From assembly GCA_023079485.1 (NCBI GenBank), contig CM041089.1, positions 14,027,001 to 14,091,000 of the forward strand: a DNA stretch of 64,000 bases. Direction: 5' to 3'. The DNA comes from Archilochus colubris (taxonomy: Eukaryota; Chordata; Aves; Apodiformes; Trochilidae). Positions 1 to 11,431 of this stretch are shown here, piece by piece; positions within the stretch are counted from its first letter, which is position 1, and each line of letters opens with the position of its first letter. Under the pieces are notes generated by a model, which was not told the origin of the DNA, searched no databases, and was given only the letters and a program-made list of their open reading frames with translations. A program made the translations under genes and the position numbers.

Positions 1-1718
1 TGTAAGAGGCAAGTCAGTAAATACAATCTCTTGAGAGGAAAATGTGCAATGTTTGAATTGCATAATAAGCATAGAACAGCTCTGTTGTTAATGAGTAAGA
101 ACTTGTCCTGTGCTTATACTCTGAGGCCATGACAGTCAGCTTGATGTCCAGAATTTCCAAGTGGTACAACTGGAGTTCTTCATCTTCTAACACTCATTAG
201 GGGTGCTTGCTTAAAAATGCTTTTAAGTATCATTTTTCACTACCTCAGAGCAGAGTAGTATAAAAAGGATGATTTAGGCTGTGGTACCACTGAGGAAAAG
301 GAGGATGGGATTTTCTTTATTGCCTTCTGTCACTAGCAGAATATTGCTGTTTGGTTACTTTGTCACCTTTAGGAGTCTGAGTTGCTGCATCAACAGTTCC
401 TGTCTGCACTTGGAACTTTGTGGGATGAGGGAGAGAGTTAATGGGAGGCAAGGAGATACAGGCATGGCTTTTCATGTTTATAATAAACTGATTGTCATTT
501 GTGGAAAATGGTAATAAATCAACTGTAACTAAGTAGTTGCAGATACAAACATAAAACTGCAAAGTTTTGGAAGCAGTTTGGAAAGGAGTTGTGGAAAATC
601 ACTAAATGAAGAAGCTGATAGTACTTGTGTGGTTTTTTAACTAAAAACTTCGTTTAAAAAATTGGAAGAAACATTTTCATTGAGTGACCTGTGAGGATTT
701 GAGTACTTAGGAGAGCTGTGCTAGATCCATCCAGCTCACACCTGTTCCCTAAAATCAAGGCTTATAAAGTAGTGTTGTTTAAATGTAAACTTCATGTTTT
801 TTTCCCTCTTTGCTGTAGCCTGCTCTACTCAGTGTAATTGGGAACATTTTACAATAGTAATGAACTTGGCAAGAGAAAAGCCCGTTGCTTGCTGCCAGAG
901 TAAAGCAAATAAATAAATAAGGCAAACAAAAGCAGCTCCCTGCCTGTCCCCGTGGCGGGTTGCAGGAGCGGCTGGCACCGCTGGCCATGCTGGCGGAAGG
1001 GTGGAATGTCCTGCCCTGCATTCCACCCAGATGGCCTGGACCCAGGCCACCCCAGCAGAGCAGAAAACACCCCGTTCTCAGCAGTGCCACTGGTGAGCTC
1101 ACTGGAACTGAAGCTAACTTGAAAAAGGAGTGTAGCATCAATTTAAACTGTTTTTCTGTGTTTCAAAAACTGACACAATGGTCTCGGTCTCCACTTGTCT
1201 GCTCAGGAGAAGCTGAATTCTTCCATCAGACAAATACTAGTGGCATCTTCATCTTAAGGATACTATCTTTCCTTTTTGGGGAACCTTGCCACTAAGGAAG
1301 TCATGGAATCCCCATCTGAAGAGAGCACAGGCATCACCTGAAGACAGCAGTTTTCTGTAGTCACCTCTTCTGGTTCTTAGGAAAATATTTGCCTTCTGCT
1401 TTCAAGCAAGGATGAAATAATGCTTCCCATGTAGCAAAGACCAGTCTGGTTGTAATACAGCTGGTTGTATTACCAGTCTGATTTAAATATATGGTTGTGA
1501 TGATCAACTCCTGATTACCAAAAGGTAATTCACCTTATAGTATTCTTGCAAAAACTTGCACTCACAAACTTTCAACTGAAGCCTGAGTATTTTATATATT
1601 TAAGACTGACCACAGAACAAATGTGCTGATTCTTGGAAGACTGAATATTCATCTGAGTTTAACTTGCATTTTGCTCTCTGCAATCAGTGAATCACAGTTT
1701 CTTGCCATTAATTAAATC
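1..1718. other. Non-coding stretch, no gene recognised
   Basis: AT-rich sequence with only short, unrelated reading frames in all six frames. A short GC-richer patch at about 930-1080 contains a perfect 8-bp inverted repeat (1001-1008 and 1019-1026). A TATAAAAA string at about 258-265 and AATAAA-like strings near 482 and 905-920 are present, but no coding or splice structure links them. I see no recognisable repeat family here. Confidence 0.6.
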
Positions 1719-1721
1719 TGC

Positions 1722-1951
1722 AGGTAGGATGAGAGAGGAATGATGCTCTTTTCCTGTGGCTTCTGTATTGGTTGGTCAGTCAGCAATGAGGAAGCAAAAC
1801 ACCATAACCTTAATTGAAGTATACAATGAGGATGCTTTGTAGTTACGTAGCAGGCAAAATCTGTCACCATTAAGGAAGCAGAACACCCTGTCCTTGATTG
1901 AAGGATATGAGAATGATGCTTTGTGGCTCTTTAGTAGGCAAAATCTGTGAT
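1722..1951. repeat. Imperfect tandem repeat, period about 84 bp
   Basis: Two adjacent copies at 1784-1867 and 1868-1951 align along their whole length. Shared blocks are the GGAAGCA.AACACC start, CTT.ATTGAAG in the middle, GA.GATGCTTTGT, and the AGGCAAAATCTGT end. They differ at roughly a quarter of positions by eye. The stretch before them (about 1722-1783) matches the second half of the unit (GAATGATGCT and GTGGCT-like blocks), so there may be about 2.6 copies. I do not recognise the unit as a known transposon. It looks like an old local duplication. Confidence 0.7.
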
Positions 1952-2489
1952 TAATGTCATGTATTGTTTTAGAATCTGGAGTAAGAGTAGCTAATGTTTG
2001 TGGGATGAAATAATTTTCGGAAATACATTGAAAAGTACTTCACCTAATTATGCAGGGCAGTCATTACACTATTAAACACAGGCTAGTAGTTCAGGGCTTC
2101 CTGTGTTTGGTAAGAAGTTGTTCCTCACAACTAATGAAAGTATAAAATCTGGAGTGTGGCTTCCACTTAAGTGGTTAATGACTGAGATGACAGTGCTGTT
2201 TAGAAAACTAGGCTCAAGTAGTCTGTTTCCAGCAAAATATTTCAACAGTGCTATGCAAATATATATTAGGAAAATAAAGCACAAATCAGATTGTCACACT
2301 AGAGGCCAGAGGCAATTCAAGACCTACCAGAGTTTGATCCAAATTTGACTATCACAACATGGACCTGTTAAATAACTTTGTGTTGCACTAGGACGTTTCT
2401 ATGTGCAGGTGAGTGCATGGTAATTACTGCTACATCATTTCCATAATGAAAATGAACATGGAAAAAAAAGATGTAGAAGTGTTGGTGAG
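1952..2489. other. Non-coding stretch, nothing recognised
   Basis: AT-rich unique-looking sequence between the tandem repeat and the first CR1 copy. It contains only overlapping short frames on both strands and no convincing splice sites or repeats. Confidence 0.55.
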
Positions 2490-2923
2490 GGTCTAGAGAA
2501 GGTCCCCAAAGATGGTCAAAGGGCTGGAGCACCTCTGCTCCAAAGGCAGAGTAGGAAAGTTGGGGCTGTTCAGCTTGGAGAAGAGAAGGCTCCAGGGAGA
2601 ACCAGTACATGAAGGGGGCCTACAGGAAATCTGGGAAAGGGCTCTGCACCAGAGAGGGTAGTGATAGGACAAGAGATAATGGTTTTAAACTGGAAGAGGT
2701 TTAGATTTAGGTTAGATATCAGGAATAAATTCTTTACCATGAAGGCAGTAAGATTCTGTAATAGGTTGCCCAGGAAGGTTGTTGATGACCCTTCTCTGGA
2801 TATATTTAAAATCAGGCTGGATGGGGCCTCGAGCAGCCTGTGCTGGTGGGAGGGGTCCCTGCCCATGCAGGGATTGGATCTTTATGATCTTTAAGGTCCC
2901 TTCCAACCCAAACCATTCTATGA
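2490..2923 (+). mobile_element. CR1 LINE, 5'-truncated 3' tail (older copy)
   Basis: The copy begins with degraded CR1 sequence (GGGCTGGAGCACCTCT, then CTTGGAGAAGAGAAGGCTCC). It runs through the region encoding the C-terminal tail of the CR1 ORF2 protein (a frame with NKFFTMKAVRFCNRLPRKVV) and ends with AAGGTCCCTTCCAACCCAAA and a single ATTCTATG-like octamer. CR1 is the dominant avian LINE. It inserts by target-primed reverse transcription, is usually severely 5'-truncated and lacks a poly-A tail, as here. Substitutions and indels relative to the copies at 7294 and 52730 show a different, older subfamily. It cannot move on its own. Confidence 0.92.
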
Positions 2924-5132
2924 AAACCAGCAGTGTGTTATAAGATTTGGTGTGTTGCTTTTCCAGTTCAACTCACAGCTCTTGAACTCATATGGGTAAC
3001 GTTTTACAAACCTTCCCAAGACTGACTGGTGTATGGATCAGTTTGCTTCTGTTTCACATCCATAGGTTTAATGGTACAAGTTTCATGCTAATGTTGGCTG
3101 TGACAGGCCTCTCTCATTTACAGTGGTTTTTATCCTCAGTTTAACTCTGCTTTCAGGAGGACAAACTACTTGCAGTTCCAGATAAAATAAATGTCTACTT
3201 GGCTGTCTGATGAAAAACTTCTTACTTTTTTTCTTCTATGTTTATTTCAAAATGTCTGTTGTTCTAAATTGTCCAAGGGCAATCATCAAAACCAAATCAA
3301 TGCTGGATAATTATTAGAGAAATGTATTGCCTGAAGCCACTTATTCTAATATCACCTTCTTCCTAACTGCAATTAGAGGAAAAAAATACCATTTGTCACT
3401 TGGAAAGGCAGCAATCCCTGTTGTAACAAGACCTGTAGCTTTTCCCACTGTTCTCAGCCTTCCTTTGCTGCTTGGTCAGGCTCAAGAGAGAAGCCTGAAA
3501 GTCCCTTGTGTTGTGAATTGCTGTTTCTTCTGCTGTTCTTCACCAGGGTTTTTAATTCTGGTGCAGTGAATTCTGTTCATTAATGGATTTTAGATTTTAT
3601 TTAGTCTAGCTGGTCTTCTTGATGATGAACCATTTTATTTCTTGCCTGCAGTGGTTGGGGGACACCTGTGCTCCTATCCACTGAGACCCTCCAGCAGTAA
3701 CTTGCCCTTGAGCTCTCCTCTGGGCAGGACCTGATGGTTGTGGGTGTTTGTGCACATACTTGAGAGATAATACAGACTGCTCCAATATATGCAGTAGTTT
3801 AAATAATGACTTGCATAATGAAGTTTACCAGATCGTTTTCTTGACAAACTAATGGTGTAAGTTCCTGAAATAACTTGTCTGGGTGAATTAATGAAAGAGG
3901 AAGTATTTCACAACAGTATTTTCATCAGAATTTTGTTATAAAAAGCTGTAAAATAAGAAGTTACAAAGAAACACGAAAGTTTGAGTTTGTCTTTTTTTAG
4001 TTAAGTGCGGGTTCCTCTTTTAACCCTGTTCTTAAATAACTGAAAATAGAGGTGGGGGGAAGAGAGAGAGAAATAGTTCAAATTCAAAACATAGTCTCCA
4101 AAGACATTTCCAAAGCTGCTTGATCCTCAGATAAAGAAATGAGGAAATGACATGTGGGGTAATATTATTAAAAGAGAAGAATGGCTTTGTTTCCCCAGTC
4201 TGCAATGTCTGTTCTTCCAGCTCACCCATCCCAGTAACTATTGGTATTGCAGTGAATCAGTACCAGAGAGGGCTATAGGAGAGAGATGGGGAGCACTGCT
4301 GGTGCTTCCTGACTTCAGGTGAGGTGCAGAGTACAAAAGATGTAGACAGGACTCCAGAAATCTGTGGCACATTTGTTGTTGGAAGTACGAAATAAGAAAA
4401 AGTTTTGTAGAACGTTGGATAGCTTTTCAGTACTTTGTTCAGCATAACTAAATAAATCCAATCAACATTGGTGTTCCTGGGAATTGCTGAATTCATGGTT
4501 ATAGAGCCTGGATCAGGCACAAAGCAGATATTGTATTGGTGGCAGAAAATACAATCTGCATTTGGTTATGACATGTACTACAGACCTACCACAGAAAACT
4601 AAATGTGAACAGTTACCTAGATCTCCACCCTCACTGAATCCTTGAAGAACCATTTCTGTTGAAGATAAAATGCTTCTGAACTTGCTCCTTGCAAGTAAAT
4701 TACCTGACATTTCCAGAGGGAAAGAGGAAAGTAATTCTGCTGTGTTGGTAGAAATATTTGCTACAAGAATGTATTAAGAAATGTTGGTGAACATGGAATA
4801 AAATACTCTTTTTTAGAAGTGGGGTTTCTCTTATTGTGACTCATGATTCCAGATCTTCTTGCTGTGGCTACAGGGTGATAACTTAGGACTTTAAGAATAT
4901 GGATTTTTATTTTGAATTTGACTATGAGCATACTAGGAGATGTCAGACATCCCTTTCCAGTTTCTTTGTGTCCAGTTTCTTTGTCAGGTAAGCTGTTGAT
5001 TAAATTAATTTTAAAATACTTGAATGTAGTTATATTCTTGAGATCTTTAGTCAGCATCATACTAAGCTGGTAAGAGTGCTAGAACACCAGGATGATAAAT
5101 ACCTAGAAAATAATCTCATTTGTCCCTCTGCC
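2924..5132. other. Non-coding stretch, minor simple repeats only
   Basis: No gene recognised. Visible structure is a purine-rich GA run near 4048-4072 and a 14-bp direct duplication (CCAGTTTCTTTGTG then CCAGTTTCTTTGTC) near 4957-4985. Frames are short on both strands. Confidence 0.55.
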
Positions 5133-5560
5133 TTTTTTTTTTTTTTTTTTCCCCAGGATGACATTTTTATTACCACAGGCTGGTACCAGAATATCCAGCA
5201 CAGCTCTGATGTTAGGGAAGTGATATCAGCAGTAACTCCAACCTGGCTGAATTTCATACTGGGTGTCTCCCCTCCCCAGTGTAACACAAAGCCACCCAGG
5301 TTGCAGTTTCTTTTCAATAGTCAGTATGGCCACAGTTATCTGTACAGGCTTTGTTCTGACCTGTTGATTTTGAAGAAACGTTGTGGGTGTTGGCTGTACA
5401 GTGATTGCTAGGACAACATCTGTGTGATGTCCAATAACCTGAATTACCATTGTGGGAGCAGTGGTGCAGGCTCAGGGGAAGATACAGTCAGTCACTTTGT
5501 TTTCAGCTGGGATTCTTGCAGATCACATCAAAAATACACTTGAAGAGTGGCTACTATGTG
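5133..5560 (-). pseudogene. Possible processed retrocopy 3' end (poly-A, AATAAA) on the minus strand
   Basis: The plus strand shows 18 T at 5133-5150. Read on the minus strand, this is A18 preceded by 15 bases and then a canonical AATAAA at 5166-5171. That is the spacing expected between a polyadenylation signal and the cleavage site. Upstream on the minus strand there is a 74-codon open frame (5450-5226) in a sequence that could be a 3' UTR or decayed coding region. I recognise no parent protein and see no clear target-site duplication. An alternative reading is a plus-strand splice acceptor, since T18 then CCCCAG at 5151-5156 is an excellent 3' splice site, leading into a frame open to 5411. 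Neither is proved, and chance is also possible. Confidence 0.25.
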
Positions 5561-7293
5561 GACATTTTGTACTCTTTAGTCTAACAGGGACATTTTTGCC
5601 CAGGTATTAGCCTGATTTGCAGATGCTATATTGTATATAGTAATGAAAAATCTCAGCACTCATAGATTCCAGCTAAATGGAAAAATGAGCAGCAAACCAT
5701 TGGAAGAAGCAAGCTGAAATAGCTGTACTGTACAGATGCATTTGTGTAGGTTTCCAGAAAACTGTTCCTTATAAATGGAATCTTTTCCCTGAAATAGCAA
5801 CAATCTGACTTTCCCCCTCAGCCATGCTGTCAGAAATGCTTATATTGTTATTGCATAGGCGATAAGTAACTGTACTGCTACAGCCCATGAAATAAGTGAC
5901 AGTGAGGATGAAGTTTTGAAACAGTTACTTCAGTTCAGCTTGGCTTGTTTCTACATTTAAAAAAGAAAGCAAGAGTTGGCAATAGAGTTGCTGTTGTGTT
6001 TTGGATTGAAGTTATCTGTGAAACAGTACCAGGAATTTAAGATAGATGTGGCTTTACAATAAGCTGGATGAGTTCTGGCAGCATTTGTAGCTGAAAGCTC
6101 TAGACAGTGTTTTTGAATATTTCACATTCAGGGTAGATAAATGTCCTCCTTCCACCACTTTCTCAAGGGAACCTCTGAAAAAGGCAGTGATGCAGCAGGT
6201 TTGTCAGAGACATTTTACCATCCTGGATGGTTTGATTTTTGTTTGGTGGTTGTGGTTTTTTTTAAGCAAGGGATATCTCCAGGCCTGAGTCAGAGGGAAG
6301 GAAATGTGACACACTCAGGTCCTGTAGCTTCAGCTTAGATTTCCATCTACGTTGTTGCTCTGGTTTTGAGTTTCTTATTGTTGATTTACTGGTAACATGA
6401 TATCTATGAAAATATTTTTCACAAATAATTTTTCCACAGTGTCTGGGACACGTTTGTTTGACAAGAGTGTAACAACAAACACCATATTTAAAATTAGTGT
6501 CTATTCATCTTTGGAAAACACAGTACCCTGATTTTCATTTAAAACCCCTCCATCTTCATTATCAGTATTTGAATTTGTAATGCATTTGCCTGTTAGATAA
6601 TACATGATTTAAATGCATTGTACATGACTGGCTTTTAAAGGCTATTTCCCTCTGCTGTGAACTACTGCAGCTTCACATACATTTTTTTCAGTCCCTGGAA
6701 AAAAAAAAAAGTCTTTTAAAGATTCTAATATCTGAAGAAGTTGTTTCCTTTAGAAAGTGATTTTGAGCTGAGTGCTTTCCTTCAGAGAAAGACCACCACT
6801 AATAGTAAGAATCAGACATATCCATGCATCTCTTCCTGACCTATACATGAATTGTGCTTCTGTTTTTTCAATCTAAAGCCATCTTTCTGCTTTTCAAGCA
6901 AGAATGCCACCTGATGTTTGAGGTGCATTTTATTAGACCATGAGAATTTTGTGAGAGACCTTTATGAAGGGGAAACTTTGCTCTCACCTTCTGCTTTGCT
7001 GCTGCCCTGTCTTTAAGCTGCTGCCCTAAATTGACAGCTATGCAGAGCTCTATAGCTTCTTAAGCTTAGCAAGTTATAAATGGTATTTCCTCATAACGAC
7101 CTTGGGAGGGAAGTATTCTGTTTCCCAGGCATACATAGAGAGCATGAGGAGTATCCTGCTTTGGGTCTGTTAGTGCCATGCTCCCAAATGAACATTGTGG
7201 GACCTCAAACAAATGAAGAAGATCCTCGTTTCCATGAAGGATGCTGCTGCTTCTATCACAAGTGTAATTCTATATAATTGTCCAGTATAATTG
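5561..7293. other. Non-coding stretch, nothing recognised
   Basis: AT-rich, with homopolymer runs only (for example 12 A around 6697). No CR1, no GC-rich island and no frame of useful length. A 12-bp direct repeat at 7273-7284 and 7286-7297 (TATAATTGTCCA) sits at the junction with the following CR1 copy. Confidence 0.55.
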
Positions 7294-7679
7294 TCCAAAG
7301 GAGGGCAACTAAGCTGGTGAAGGGACTTAAGCACGTATCCTATGAGGAGAGGCTGAGGGAGCTGGGGATGTTCAGGCTGGAGAAGAGGAGGCTCAGGGGA
7401 GACCTCATCACTCTACAACTCCCTGAAAGGAGGTTGGAGCCAGGGAGGGGGTCAGGCTCTTTTCCCAGGCAACTCTCAGCAAGACAAGAGGGCACAAAGG
7501 GTCTCAAGTTGTGCCAGGGGAGGTTTAGGTTGGAGATGAGAAAGAATTTCTTTCTGGAGAGGGTGATCAGGCATTGGAATGGGCTGCCCAGGGAAGTAGT
7601 GGATTCTCCGTGTCTGGAGATATTTCAAAAGAGCCTGGATGTGGCACTGAGTGCCATGGGCTGGGAACTGCAATGGTAG
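7294..7679 (+). pseudogene. CR1 ORF2 protein, C-terminal tail fragment
   Basis: An uninterrupted frame (open from 7278) encodes the tail that follows the reverse transcriptase in CR1 ORF2: [11 protein letters not shown], then [21 protein letters not shown], then [19 protein letters not shown] and [12 protein letters not shown], ending at a stop at 7677-7679. The tail of the family is intact here. The endonuclease and reverse transcriptase domains that lie upstream in a full element are absent through 5' truncation. The upstream ATG at 7278 is in flanking DNA and is not a real start. This is a retrotransposon remnant, not a host gene. Confidence 0.8.
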
Positions 7680-7742
7680 TGGTTCAAGGGTTGGACTTGA
7701 TGATCTCTGAGGTCCCTTCCAGCCCAGTTGATTCTATGAATC
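7294..7742 (+). mobile_element. CR1 LINE 3' tail, young subfamily (copy A)
   Basis: This 5'-truncated CR1 starts in GTCCAAAGGAGGGCAAC and ends in TTGATTCTATGAATCTGG after the conserved GAGGTCCCTTCCAGCCCAG. From the GGGTCTCAAGTTGTGCC block to the end it is nearly identical to copies at 41469-42124, 52730-53090 and, reversed, 51173-51421. The four therefore come from one recently active subfamily. Truncation lies inside the ORF2 3' region, so the element has no reverse transcriptase or endonuclease and is immobile. The 5' junction carries a 12-bp duplicated host/element sequence. Confidence 0.95.
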
Positions 7743-8861
7743 TGGAAGTGTGATGAGAACAAGAGGAAGTGGAGGACTTCCTGCATTAGTTCTTGTGGCT
7801 GTGTGAAGGAGCTCCCTGAATTGCAGCTGTTACACAACTGCTAAAAGTTATGTTGGGCTCAGATAAGTCTCTTGAGATAGGAACTAAAATACCTCTTTGT
7901 GCTACGTGCATCATGGTTAAATTTTTATTAACCTGGAAGCCAGAGCAACACTAATGGCTGAGTGAGCTACTTCTCTCTATTTTACCTTAAGTCTCTTACT
8001 TTCCTATGAAATATATTAGTGCTGGACTATGACCTTAAAATATGATTCACCCCTTTGGGAAAAGCTTCTACAGTAAATTAAGTACTTAGTGAGTACAGGG
8101 TCTGTGTAAGGTGAAAGAAAGGAAAGGGTAATGAGGGGACTACCTTTAATGTACTTGTGATAAATCCCTCTTAGAGGTCTCTGTGCAAGACAGAGAAAAA
8201 TGCTAAATGGCAAAGGATTCATTCCATTGGGGAAAAGCTCAGGATATGTGATGTGCTAGAGGGAAGACAGTAACTTGCATTCTTTTCTTAAACACCCAGA
8301 CTACTTTTATCTGATTTCTGGATTTTGGGTTGCACTCTATGCTGTGCTGGATGAGATTACTCAGTTAATAATTGTATTTGATTCCTGCACTATGGGTTTA
8401 TACACTGGTTCTGTCTAATGTTACTAAAGGCATTCTGTTGTCTTTTTGGGGATGGCTGTTAAAGTGTAAATCATGTTTATCTGCTCAATATTTAATTTTA
8501 CATATCTTTACAGTTGCTTTAGTGGGTGGGTTTTTATTTACTCAGCTTCCACTGTTACTTTCTTTCTCAACTTGTAGGTTTGCCTGTATACCTTTTTTTA
8601 TGGTTTGGGACCCTGATGAACTTTGGGTTAAAGAGTGATTTTGAGACAATTCTCTAAATTATAAGGAGAAACAGCCCATTTCTCTTCTGCCTTTGACTTA
8701 TGTGCTTTTGTAACTGGATGACAGCAGGGGAAGTGCTTTGGAAAGTGCTTTTTGATATCTGTGTATGGGAAGTGTTACTGTGCTGGTCAGCTGGTCAGTG
8801 AGAAAGCTTTTCAGAAACAGCAAATTATGCTAGACCTAATTAGCTCAGTCTTGCTGTCTAA
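7743..8861. other. Non-coding stretch, nothing recognised
   Basis: Unique-looking AT-rich DNA with no repeat family, no long frame and no splice-bounded exon that I can support. Confidence 0.55.
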
Positions 8862-8957
8862 TTGTTGGTGGTTTTCGGTTTTGTTTGTTTGGTTTTGGGG
8901 TTTTTCTTTGTGTGATTTTTTTAGGGTTTTTTTGTCTGTTTGTATTTTTTTGGTGGT
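8862..8957 (+). repeat. G/T-rich strand-asymmetric low-complexity tract
   Basis: About 95 bases composed almost wholly of G and T on the plus strand, with repeated GTTTG and GGTTTT words. It is not a clean tandem array. It resembles the inverse of the A/C tract at 11326-11431. A short frame crossing it is only a consequence of the missing purine-rich stop codons. Confidence 0.75.
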
Positions 8958-11325
8958 CATAATCACTCAAATGAAATAATTTACAGAAAAATATACCATG
9001 GAAAAGTTAGGGGGGAGGATATGAAAATTTCTTGTTGCCTCTTGGTATCTTTTATCAGAGAAAAGAATACTTTCTGACAAGCAACTTGATTTTCCTGTCA
9101 TTGTGCTCTGGTGCAGGTGTGGATATCCTGTGTTAAACCAGGCAGACTAGAACAGCACCGGTTCTCAGCAGCCCAAAGGGGGGGGGTGTTTGCTTCTGAT
9201 AACTGCAGTGTGCTTAATGTCACATACTGAAATATGATGGAGGAATTCTCTGCTTTCAAGGCAGAATAAGATGGATTTAGCTCATTCTCTATTAAGGATA
9301 TAATGCTGGCATTGCCAACCAGCTAGACACAGATTTTATGATGAGGTACTGATCTTGTGGTTTTAGGTTACTGTGAAAAAACCCCAGAATGGTCTTTAAA
9401 AGCAGAGAGCAAAGACAAGGATGGCATCAGACTATAAAAGCTGGTCCATTATGTAACATTAAGATGAAAACCAGCAGGGAGATGCTGAATTTCCAGAGCC
9501 CAGCTCTGTGTGATGCTGTAGATAATGCAGGAAATAATTAATATAAAAGCACATTCAAAAGAAACCTTAAATTTTCCAAGTGCATAAAGAGGCTGAACAT
9601 GTCAAGTTTTTTTCATACACATTGCAGGTTACATATTGTTTCCCTTTGTTGTGTGTGTTGATGTTTTTCTCAAGTTTTACCCAGAGAACCAAACCACAGA
9701 TTTTTCTCTCAGAGGCTCCTGCAGGAGCTGACCCTTCCCCACAGGCTCTATCAGCTGGGAAGACTGAGTTTGCTGCCAGTCCCTCTTTGGCTGCCTTTAA
9801 GGTTTTAGTTGTTTTATCTATGTAAGTATGAAAGGTCAAAACATGGGTTTGTCTGCCTGTTCATCTGAACACATTACACTTCTCTAGCATTGGTTGAGGA
9901 CAATATGGCAGAGTATGACAGTCTGCTCAGGTTTCATAGCGGTATCTCAAAGATCAGATAGAGTGAGCATGCTAATTAAGGAGAAAAGTGTTTTTTTTCC
10001 CCTTACATTCGTGTATCAGTAGTAAACTGAGATATACTTTCCATTACTTGTATTAATTTTCTGTCTACTGGATCAGTGTTACTTTCCAAGGAAGTGACTG
10101 AAACCATCATTTAGTATTTTCTGCAGATACTTTTCTTTAGGAAGCTTGTTCTGATGGGCTGTTTTAAATTCTACAGGTCAAATTTTGTCACAGTGTTACA
10201 AACAAAGGTTTGGGGTTGTTTTGTTTTTGTTTTTTTTTTTTTTTTTGACAGATTAACCTCTTTCTGGAATGGTGTTTAGTTCACTTCTTTTAAGCTGCAG
10301 CCAGCATTAACATAACTGCACTTTGCATGAAATCTCAGGCCAGGAGGATCAGGCAGTACACTGGCAACAGAATTGTTTTAGATATTCAAACACTAAATAT
10401 ATGACACTGATGTAGCACATAGACTCAGTGAGGCTCAGATAATTGCAATGCACACTTCTAACCTGACTTCTTTTAAACATACATGGATTAAAGGTCCTGG
10501 TCTGTGTATTGCTGTCAGGGCGCATCATTATGGGACACTGATGCATTTTGTTCTGTACCCTCCAACTGTATGGGCTCTAATTTCTGTGAAAGGTGGAGAT
10601 GAATAAAATTGTTCATTTGATTATTGTAAGGTGAAATAGGCATGGATTTCTTGTGGTTCTGAGCTTTCTACCCAGCTCTTGTACTCTGGGTGAATTATCT
10701 GCCTCCACTACTCTCCTTGTAATCACTCCATTTGTATGGAGTTCTCAGTAGAGCCTGGCAGCCTGAGTCCAGCCTTATTATTATGCAGCTTTGTGTTTTA
10801 ATTCTCCATGACAGGGAAAACATGCTGAAAAGTGGATTTAGAATCTGCTTCTGTGGACAGGTCTCTCCTGTGTACTTTGGGGGATGTTTGGAATTTAATG
10901 AATTTCCATACTGTAGGATGATAAATCCAATTGAAGGTGTGGATTTAAAACTCATCTCTCTGCTCCTGCTACAGCTGGTTCGTGTGCTGGATGATTTTCT
11001 CACACTTGCAGACTAAGTGGTTCAGCAGCAGAGTATCTCCCAGCCAAAGAAACAGAGCATATGGCAGCTGAAGAAGAGTGATAAAGTGTGGTGAGTCTGC
11101 CAAGCAGAAAGATACTGCTGAAGTGACAAAGCATGTGGCAGCACTCAGGGCTTTCAGAGGGAAAAATTGAGCTGCAATGCTTTTGATTTCTAAGGAAGAA
11201 ATTGCTAGAAACATGGGAGAGTTTTAGCTCAAGACTGACCTGGATTAATCTAGGTGTGCTTCTACAGGAACAATTTGACTGCATATGTTTTGTTTTGTTT
11301 TAAACTGTTACATACAGCCTTTGCT
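8958..11325. other. Non-coding stretch, homopolymer runs only
   Basis: Contains a run of nine or so G at about 9179-9187 and a T17 run at 10230-10246 preceded by GTTTT words. No CR1, no GC island and no frame beyond about 100 codons. Confidence 0.55.
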
Positions 11326-11431
11326 CAAAAAAACCCAACACAACAAAACCCCAAAACAAAAAAAACAAACCAACCAAATAAACAAAAAAAAAGAAAAGAA
11401 AAAACCCAACCCAAAACCAACCACCCACCCA
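11326..11431 (+). repeat. A/C-only low-complexity tract
   Basis: A 106-base stretch made of A and C with only one T and two G by eye. It is built from irregular AAAC, AACC and CCACCC words. It follows, by 24 bases, a TTTTG triplet repeat at 11287-11301 whose complement matches parts of the tract, so a foldback is possible. Two overlapping frames here (rich in N, K, P, T, Q) are composition artefacts. Confidence 0.85.

Noticed and set aside
255..514. TATAAAAA box followed by a 77-codon frame and an AATAAA
   Set aside because: The spacing superficially resembles a compact gene, but the frame has no protein signature, an opposing frame overlaps it and the region is AT-rich enough for such motifs by chance.
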